Of a stretch of DNA of 64,000 nt, positions 48,553 through 58,600 are shown in pieces (position 1 is the first letter of the stretch; each line of letters begins with the position of its first letter). A program made the position numbers and the translations under genes. The notes beneath the pieces are model-generated. The model was not told the origin of the DNA, did not search any database, and saw only the letters and a program-made list of their open reading frames with translations. Source of the stretch: Schistosoma haematobium (Eukaryota; Platyhelminthes; Trematoda; Strigeidida; Schistosomatidae); contig NC_067197.1 of NCBI RefSeq assembly GCF_000699445.3, positions 31,603,809 to 31,667,808 on the forward strand, written 5' to 3'.

Positions 48553-48655
48553 TACTTACTTACGCCTGTTACTCCTAATGGAGCATAGGCCGCCGACCAG
48601 CATTCTCCAACCCACTCTGTCCTGGGCCTTCTTTTCTAGTTCCATCCACATTCTG

Positions 48656-48658
<3 letters not shown>
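48553..48658 (-). mobile_element. RTE 3' end fragment
   Basis: About 105 bp of the RTE 3' end (ACTTACTTACGCCTG..CCAACCCACTCTGTCC) abut a TA microsatellite. Confidence 0.8.

Positions 48659-48702
<44 letters not shown>
48659..48702. repeat. (TA)n microsatellite
   Basis: About 20 uninterrupted TA units. Confidence 0.95.
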
Positions 48703-48703
<1 letters not shown>

Positions 48704-49104
48704 CGATTGTATAGCCTTGAAAATGAATTCACCGAAAAGAAACTCTTCGCTGAATAATTCTTTCTTAACAACAAAAATATTAAAACAATGAATTTGTTAT
48801 ACTATTCATTGATTGTAGGTAGGTACAATAAATAATCCTATTAATGCAATGAGTTCATTAAATAAATGATAAAACATTCTTTATATTACAATCTTCTGTA
48901 ATTGTATTACAAAATAATATAAGTTATTAAACCATATAACTTCATTCAACAGAAATTTACCGGGTTCCAGTATTTCAAGACTATTTAATTACATGATCTA
49001 TATTGTAAACCGAATTTACAATTCGAATGTAATACGATATGCATTTTGTTTTTTTGGAAATTACTCAATGATTCTATAAGATCCTTCTGACTGAATAGTT
49101 AATT

Positions 49105-49335
49105 AATATTTTTTTCAATGGTTGAGATCATGAGTCACTTGAAGCTAGACCACTATGGAAAACCTGGAAGTACTGGACGACCGTTTCGTCCTATTGTGGG
49201 ACACCTCAGCAGTGCGCCCACCGATGAGATTCGAACCCCAGTGCTTCCAGGTTTTCCATGGCGATCTAGCTTCAATAAGCTCATGATTTCAACCATTAAA
49301 ATTACTATAACATCCACAAAATCCCTTCTGATATT
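49105..49335. mobile_element. Head-to-head family T SINE pair
   Basis: The minus-strand 3' end and hammerhead (49118-49230) are followed by the plus-strand 3' end (GTGCTTCCAGGTTTTCC.., 49236-49330). The result is a near-palindrome with a short tRNA-like remnant (GAGATTCGAACCCC) at its centre. Confidence 0.7.
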
Positions 49336-49610
49336 ATTATTTTTTTACTTATATATTCAATTTAGTTGAATTTTGGCTATAAAGATGTAGGTAAGTTGGT
49401 TAATTAAATGTTGAATTACTATTGTTATCGTTTTTGTTTATACAGAACTTTTTAATTAACTGTAAATTAAGTGTAAATTTGTATACCATATTCAACCTTA
49501 GTGATTTTCTTCAATAGAAGTGAAGATGTTTTATAAAGATTCTTATATGAACTTATATTACGTAACTAGAAAGCTGGACATAATAATATATTTTGAGAAC
49601 AGTTTCTAAA

Positions 49611-52600
49611 ATGACGAAGATAGTACATTTCATCACACTATGTTTTATGCTACTAAACGTCTATATTTGCAGGTATAGTAGAAAAGTAAATATTAACGAA
49701 TTACTTATCTACTTACGCTTGTTACTCTCAATGGAGCATAGGCCGCCGACAAGCAATCTCCAACCCACTCTATCCTGGGCCTTCCTTTCTATTTCTATCC
49801 AATTGTTGTTAATTCTCATTTTTGTCTACATTTCTCGGTTTAATGTGTTCTTTGATCTTTCCCTTCTCCTTTGGCCTTGAAGATTCCTTGTGAGGGCTTG
49901 CCTTGTGATTTAGTTGGGTGCTTTCCTCAATGTGTGTCCTATCCACTTCTAGTGCTTTTTCCTGATTTCTTCCTCCACTGGGATCTGATTTGTTCTCTCC
50001 CATAGTATATTGTTGCTGATAGTACCTGGCCAACGAATCCGAAGTATTTTGCACATACATTAACAAGCATACTAACAAACTTTCATAAAATTATTCAAAT
50101 TTTGATTTAATGCACTACGTTTTAATGTTTTTCTATTTGGATAAATGTGCATTTCGGAGTTCTATAGGTCATTCATAATTCATAGTTTATCATTAAAAAA
50201 ACACCCCGATTATTTCATTGTAAATAGTCGTAGCAGAAGTATGGAAATAAGTTTGAAGTGAAACTACTAAATAAGAGCACTTACTGTCGTAGATAATATT
50301 AAGTTTAATGTTAATCTTTGACAAACTATTCTAATCGAACAGAGTTAAGTAAACTCCTGACATCTGTTAAAACATATTTTTCATTTAATGTCTATGCAGC
50401 CTACAAATGTCACTGAAGTTTTTAAGATATTGTAATTAGGGATGTGATATTAAATCCAAGGCAGTGGTTACTTTGTAGGTGGAATATATTTAAATCTGAG
50501 TTATTCAAACTGTGATTCACACTCAGTATATATAATTTTAGTTGGTTTAGTGTGCGTGGGTTCTAGGTTATCAAAATCACCGACCTATTCAACATCAATA
50601 TAGTTTATCAGTCACCATAATCGCTAACTATAGCATGGTTAATATGGGATTGGAATATTTGTTTTGTTTTTTTAACCAGAAAGCTGCTCAATTTATTCTT
50701 GAACATCAAAGCTGACGAGAAAAAAATTCACTTCAGTTTATAATAAACTAAGAATAAGTAATATTTCAGAATTTGCACATTATCAATAAACTTTTTAAAG
50801 GTACTGACAAACTATCATTGATAATATACAATTGTCACTAATAGTGAACATGAAATACTTTATAATGACTGAATCTATGGAAGTCAAATACAAAGCTACA
50901 TTTTCCATTATTTCAGTTAGAAACATTAAAGTATTTAATCCCTAGTTATATTAGTGAACTGCTTACTTAACTTTTATACAAACAAAAAACTGTTTTATAT
51001 ATATCTACAACTTTATAGCATGCAACCTATTGGAATTGGCACAAGAGAAAAGTTTACAAATTATGAAAGAAGAACAATTCACCAGGAATATCATTGAATA
51101 TATATTGTCAATAACATGTGAAAATATAAATGATATGAATAAAAAACTTCAGGTATGTCAATGATTTGATTTTATTTTTTTCCATTATCGATTGAAGAAA
51201 CACTGGTATACTTGTAATCAGTTGCTAAAATTAATGAGAACAATAAGGTTTACAGTGTGTATTGCCTCGATATTGCACATATGCTAATAACAGACTGATC
51301 AATTTCAGTCTTATAACTCAATAGAAAGATACAAGCAAAACAATATCAAGTGATTTTAACTTCACCACATTTTACAAGCAAGTGGTTATCAGGACTCAGT
51401 AGCTGAGTGGATAACGCGATGGTGTTTGAAGCGAATGTTCCTGGGTTCGAGTCTCGGAGTGAACATCAACTCTGAGATGCAGGTACATCCAGCTGACGAG
51501 TCAAAAATAGAGCGAAACGCACGTCGTGGATTCCACTGCTAGCCACTGTCTACCTTTGCTAAGTAGATATATCTAAATATTTATAAAACATTATAATACA
51601 CTCATAAAATCGTACACGAACTACAGTCAACATATTAAGTACACTGCTTCGGTGTAGCTGAATATTGATCAAAAAATTTGTTTATCAACCGACAAACCCC
51701 ATGTTTGAATGTTATTTCATTTACTTTAGTTTAGTTAACCGAGAACTATCAGTAGATACAACAGAACAGATGTTGTGAAAAGTGTTGGATTTCCCTGAAG
51801 TCACGAAAATGATCTTGATATGTCACGAATATCGCGAAATACGATTGCCAAATTCTGGTACGCTTACTTATAAGAATAAATTAATGACGCATACACCAGT
51901 ACCAGCAGCCTGGAATTCTGGTTGATCCTTTTTCCGTCTTAACCTGCCTGTTAAGTTCGGAATGCCGATCTTGACCTCCATGACACGAAGCATATATTTC
52001 AGACAAACTAGGTTTATATACATACAAAATAGACCACATCACGCCATAAAATAGAAAATAATATTTGGACAAGTTCAAGACAAAAGTGGCTATGATTGTG
52101 AGAAACTGTGACTACGGGATTAGGAATAACTTGAGAATAGTAAACCATATAACAGTGACCATTAGGTCAAATAAAACCTTATAATGAAATGGGCATGCAT
52201 ATACATATAATATAGTTACTTAATAGTCATACAGTAAGAACATTCGTATAATATTAGTCCATACGTAATTTTTATCATATACTATTCATTTATACCCATC
52301 TCGATATAACAGATCTAAGATAAACCACAACCAAAAACCTGGACGTACTAGATGGCCGTTTCGTTCTAGCATGGGTCTACAAAGAAGAGGCCATCCACAA
52401 CCTCGCATGCAGGAATCGAACACAGAACCTCTGATATTGCGCGCGTACAGTTAGCCTCTAATTTCTAGCACGACCTCATACTCAGGAATGGAACCCATCA
52501 ATACTGACATCATTGGGTGTCAACTCAACGGTCTAGAGGTTAAGTGTTCGAGCCTGATATCGAAGGTCCTGGGTTCGACCCCCACACTCGGAGCTGTGGT

Positions 52601-55600
52601 TGAACTCTTGTGAGGAATCCCATAATGAGATGAAACGGCTGGGCAGAGCTTCTAAGATTTTGGTTGTGATTTATATTAGATTAGTTCATGAAATAAGTCA
52701 AATGTCACTTTGCACAATGTGTCTAAAAGTTTATTTTTTTAAAACTCTGACATATTCGTTTTGAGGATGTAAAAAGTGTAATCCCATATTTACGTCTTAT
52801 TTACCTCTAGTTTCTTACTTCTTTCTGTTCACTTACTGATATAAATTCGCTACTATAGTGTCTAAAATATGATACTTTTAGCTTTCACTTTTTCTAATAC
52901 TGACTATTCAGTACCTACTCTGTTTTACCAAGTAATATATACCAGTTTTAAATTATATATCTAATTTTGCTTGCTCAAACTCGTAGACAAACAAGTAAAT
53001 TTTGACTTTTAACTTGATACAAGAATAAATTCACTTGGTGTTGTTTTACTTATATCTTCCCATTGTTACACAGGACTGCAATTAATCAGTTTCATGTTGG
53101 TATATGTGCATCCTGTGCAAATTGCATCGATATAGCCTTAAGTCACAAGCTTTATAAGCAAAGATAGATAATGACTAACAGTGGAAAATACAAGTAAAAC
53201 AACACCAAGTGAATGTAAACTTCACCCCCCATTTCACAAGCAGGTGGCTATCAGGACACAGTAGCTAAGTGAATAACGCGATGGCGTTTGAAGCCGATGG
53301 TACCAGGTTTGAGTTTCAGAGTGAACATCACCTATGGGATGCAGGTACATCCGGCTGACGAGTCCCGAATGGGAAGAAACGCGCTTCCTGGATTCCACTA
53401 ATAGCCACTATCCATCTTTGTTTAATACAAGATTGTTTATGATATGAATTACGCTAAATTATTATCATATTTATTAAAATTCAAGTTATTTGTAAGTGAT
53501 GTAACTCAATCATAGAATATGTATTCATTAATTCCCAAGAATTTGAATTCATTCTTCCTTAAAATTGGATCCAATTTTAAATATCTACTTTTTATTTATT
53601 AAATCCAGCAGCAGTTATATTAATCTAGATCAAATGAATCAAATAATACTCAAGTTCGTAATTGATTTTATTAAAACTCAAACTATCAATATACGGGTTC
53701 TCGAGATTATTAAGTTTTTGATTGAGATCATGAATCGATTGATATTGGACCACCATTAAAAACCTGGAAGCACTGAACGGCTGTTTCGTCCGATTGTGGG
53801 ACTCCTCAGCAGCGTGCAAACCGCTAGCGGGATTCGAACCCACGGCCTTCAGTGTCGCGTGTGAACGCTTAACCTACTGGATCACTGGGTCGGCACCCAA
53901 TGGTGATAATGTCTAACCTCAACCAATCCACGAAACTGAGCGACCATCTTCTGTTGTACTGGTGTAGGTACCTGTCCTCAACCGACACGGATGCGCGCTG
54001 CTGAGGAGTCCCGCAATGGGACGAAACGGAAGTCCAGTGCTCCCAGGTTTTCAATGGTGGTCTAACATCAATCGATTCATGATCTCAATCAAAAACTCAA
54101 ACTATTTCGTAAACAAACAACACAATAGGTAATACTTACTAAAACAATATTTACTTTAGTCACTGGTCAAATTTATGTTTCTAATGGATAAATAACTACA
54201 AACAGGATTATCAATTAATGATGTACGTACCGTTAATTCGTTTTATGAATTTCACTATAATCAGAACAACAATTGAATTAGAATGATACGATTTGATTTG
54301 ATTTCATGGTTTCTTCGTTGTTTTTTTCTTACGTACAAATGTGTTTGTATAACATCATATTACATAACAGAATACTAGAATGACAATGGTTACCAGTATT
54401 AAAGGTGTTAAAAAATACATGAATAAACCACACGTACATACCTACGATTGAAGATGACAACGGATAACATGAATAGTAGTGAAGTAATAATGTCAACTAT
54501 CTATTATTATACAATACGCTTATAAGCAGCTAAACAGAAATGACAAAATAAAATGAATTCATATTATTGTGCTCTAACAGTTATTCAAACTATTCAAACT
54601 GAACAGTTAATTTAGCGTCAATTTTGTTTTCATTTGTATTTAAATAAAGATAAACCTTGTTTGGTTTATACATTAAACAATAGGGTTAATAAGTTTACAA
54701 TCTAATGTTTCATTATGTAATGAATTATTAAATAAATTTTCTTACAATATCAGTTACATATTTATCTACAGATGTGAAGAAAAACCTGTTGTAGTAAAAT
54801 TCTCTTTTAAACGTTCATGTTGTGCAGAACGACTGACTACTTAATTATTCCCGTTATTCCTTGTAGAGGAGCAAAGGTCAATCACCAGCATTCTCCATCT
54901 ATCTCTGTCCTGGACAAACGTTTCCAGTTCTTTCCAGTTGCTATTTATCATTTTCATGTCTGCTTCCTATTCTAGACGCAGTGTGTACTTTAGCCTTACA
55001 CTTATCCGTTTCCTTTCAGGATTCCATATTAACGCTTGCCTCATGATGCAGCTTAATGATTTACGAAATGTATGTCCTATCCACTTTCAATATCTTTTCC
55101 TAATTTCCTCTTCGGATAGAAGGTGGTCTATTCTCTCCCACAGTAGGCTGTCGTTCATGGTGTTTGGTCAATAGACATTAAATATCTTTCGTAGATAATT
55201 GTTTATAAATACATGTACATTTTTGATGATGGTTGTGGTAGATGTCTAATTTTCGACTCCATCCAGTAGAACTGTCTTGACGTCCATATTAAAGATTGTG
55301 ACTTTGATATTGATTGACAGTTTTGGGCGATGGGCGGAGTTCGAGAATCACTGGTAGTGATAACTAATTTATACATAATATATTATATTAAAAAGCATTT
55401 AACAAAATATTGAATATTTTATTTACGTTTTATAATGATGTTTGTTTTTATTCAAGTGCAAACATTCAATGGTTAGTGAAACAAGAACACTGCTGAAAGA
55501 TTTCATTGAATTCGTCGAATCCAATCGTTTCAAAACAGTAAGTTGTGTAAAATATTTTGAAATTGATTTATTATTTATTAGAACAACTTAATGCTTATTT

Positions 55601-58600
55601 TGTGTGGTTTAATGAAAAATGTTAATGTAATTAAGTTTTACCTTTTTTAGATGGTGAATTGGTGTCAGTCCACATTGGAAACACCTCAACATGGTAATTC
55701 CAGCTTTTGTAAGTTGATAGCAATATAACATACATATCAGTATAGAGGTTGTGGAGATTATTAAGTTTTTAATTGAGATCATGTACCGATTGGTGTTACA
55801 CGTCACCAGTGGAGCTGATCTTTGTCGGGTAGACACAGATATCTACCTCAGTACAATGGAAGATGGTTGCTCGATTTCGTGGATTGGTTGACATTAACAC
55901 CGTTGGATGACGGTTTAGCGGTCCAATAGGTTAAGCGTTCGCACGCGAGACTGAAAACTACGGGTTTAAATCCCGTGGGCGGGATCGTGGATGCACACTG
56001 CTGAGGAGTCCCACAATCGAACGAAACAGCCGTTCAGTGCTTCCAGGTTTTTGATGGTGGTCCAATGTCAATCGATTCATGATCTCAATTAATAACATAA
56101 TTAGAATGTTTTATTTATCCTCATATTAAATTCATAAAAAATGAATTTCACTAACGTTGTATAACAAGATTAGATAGAAAAACAAAAATATGGATAACTG
56201 GTAATCTAATGTTATTTTGAACTTCGTATAAAAACAAAGAGAATTCAGCTAATAAAATTTTTCTCCTTTTCGGCAAAATCACTTTCTTAAGCTGTACATT
56301 CGTATTTATTAATATATGGGAAAGATTTGTCTATAGGAGGATTGAAAAGAATGCATCATAAATTGATTCGAAACTCTTATTATCAGATAAGGTTACGTAA
56401 TGATCAAGGAGTAAGGAAACAATATGAGGATGAAAATAATTTATTGGTGTTAGGTCCCGATAAACATAATGAATGGTAACTTTGGGATCCACTTATGGAC
56501 CAATACTAAACGTATATCTTTATCGTATAATTGTTAAGTAACTAAGCTATTAATATTCATATTCCTCTTATTATAAACTTTATTTTGACCTATGAACTAT
56601 TATTATACGATTTACCATTCTTGTATTTTGCCCTGTTTATTAGTCACTGCCTCCCACATTCACAGCCACATTTGGTCAAATTTTGTACAGATGTTATTTT
56701 CTATTTCATGGTACAGTGTGGTCTGTTTGATTGGTGTATAAACTCAGTATGTTTGAAATATAAGGATTCATATTGCAGAGGCTGAGATCGCTGTTCTGGA
56801 CTTAACTGGCTGGGCTAGGCGGAAAGCAGGACCAATCAGGACTCTAGACTGCTCACACGTGTTTTACGCGCCCTTGGTCCGATCGATAATTCGCTGCTCC
56901 TGATTAGCGGCTTTGGGCAGATATGAAGAAAAACAACAAATATAAAGTTTATTATAATAAAAACTGAATAATAATCAAGAAGACTTGTTCAAAGGTAATA
57001 ATAACTTTAATAGCTGAATTCATGAGTCGATTGAAGCTAGACAACCATGGAAAACCTGGAAGCACTGGACGGCCATTTCGTTCTATCATAGGACTCCTCA
57101 GTAGTGCGCTCCAATTGACTTATGAATTCAATTATTAAAATCACTATAATATCCACAAAATTCCCCTCTGATTATAATAATAACTGATTATTGTTTAAAA
57201 TTACAAAACACTGCTTTAAAAAAACCAGTAGTAGTAATAAAAATAAAAAACGGAAAAATGAAAAAAAAAAAACGAAACAAACTACAATAGGGAATTAGGA
57301 TCAAAGAAGGATGAAAGGTTGAACTTATCGTTTTTGCATGCAAGGTTCGCAAAATTCGTATACATTGATCATTTAACAAGTCCCCTCCAGAAATCGAATT
57401 TACAACGATATCTCAATCTAAACTCTGCAATTAGTTCATCAAATAAATTATGATCATGTTTGTAACCCATTATCACAATATATATTGATATTTATTTCAG
57501 TGTGTTCAACATGTGAAATGGCTGTATCATATTTGAAAACTTTCAGTAAATCTGAAGAAGCAAAATCATTTGTACATCAAGCTCTTGATAAAATTTGTTC
57601 ACTAACTGGATCTCTTGAAGTTCAGGTGAATTGATTCGAATTTGTTTAATTTCAATCTATGTATATATAATACTTATTATTTACTGTTAGATTTATTGCC
57701 AGAGATATTTTTACTTACTAACTAACTTACTTACGCCTGTTACTCCTCGTGAAGGAGCATAGGCCGCTCACCAGCATTCTTCATCCAACTTTGTCCTGGG
57801 CAATCCTTTCCAGCTCCTTCCAGATATTTTTATACAAAATATATGTTACACTATTATGTAAAATAATTATTAGGTTAATAACAGAATAAATCAAGTACTC
57901 ATTCGGTTAACTTTGAATACCATGACTTCGAAATCTATTTCATATATGTGTTACATCTATTTTAAGCAGTTGTGCATGGTTGACTTATTTAGTGTGATTG
58001 TAAGGTATACGTGTTGAAAATTCCCGTTGAACCAATTACATGATTTACTTAATTCATTAATATACACCCTCTTGTGTTTATTTTGATTCATTTATTGAAA
58101 TAAAAATTGCTTGATATTTGATTGTTATTTGACGAAACTGCTAACACTCGGATACGATGCAGTTTAAGGTTGTCTGTTGTCAGTATGGGGTTGTGTAGGT
58201 TATGAGGTTTTTGATTGAGATTGTGAATCGATTGATGTTAGACCACCATGAAAAACCTGGAAGCACTGGACAACCGTTTCATTCTATTATGAAACTCCTC
58301 AGCAGTGCGTATCCACGGCCCTGGTCACGTGATTCGAAACTAGGATCTTTGGTCTCGTAAATTAACGCTTAACCCCGTGGATTGGTTGAGGTGATAAATG
58401 AACACCATTGGATCCCAACTCAGTAATTATCTTTAGTTTTCAAAATATATACTTATATCTCTCTTGTTATTGTTTGAAATCCCAACGCGACTTTTTTGAA
58501 AAAAAAGATAATACTTGTCTTCTTTAATAACATGAGTGTGATTGCATGAAATAGTTCTAAGAACATTATATACTACAAAAATGCAAAAAAAACATCCCCA

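Larger units (their letters stand above)
53700..54100. mobile_element. Head-to-head pair of family T SINEs, both with hammerheads
   Basis: The minus-strand copy (53700-53930) and plus-strand hammerhead/3' end (53985-54100) share outer ends (GATCATGAATCGATTGATAT and its complement), making a roughly 400-bp fold-back with a tRNA-like region only in the left copy. Confidence 0.75.

Noticed and set aside
49611..49880. 95-codon frame starting MTKIVHF read as one small secreted protein.
   Set aside because: Only the first 20-25 codons are signal peptide. The rest is antisense RTE 3' end.
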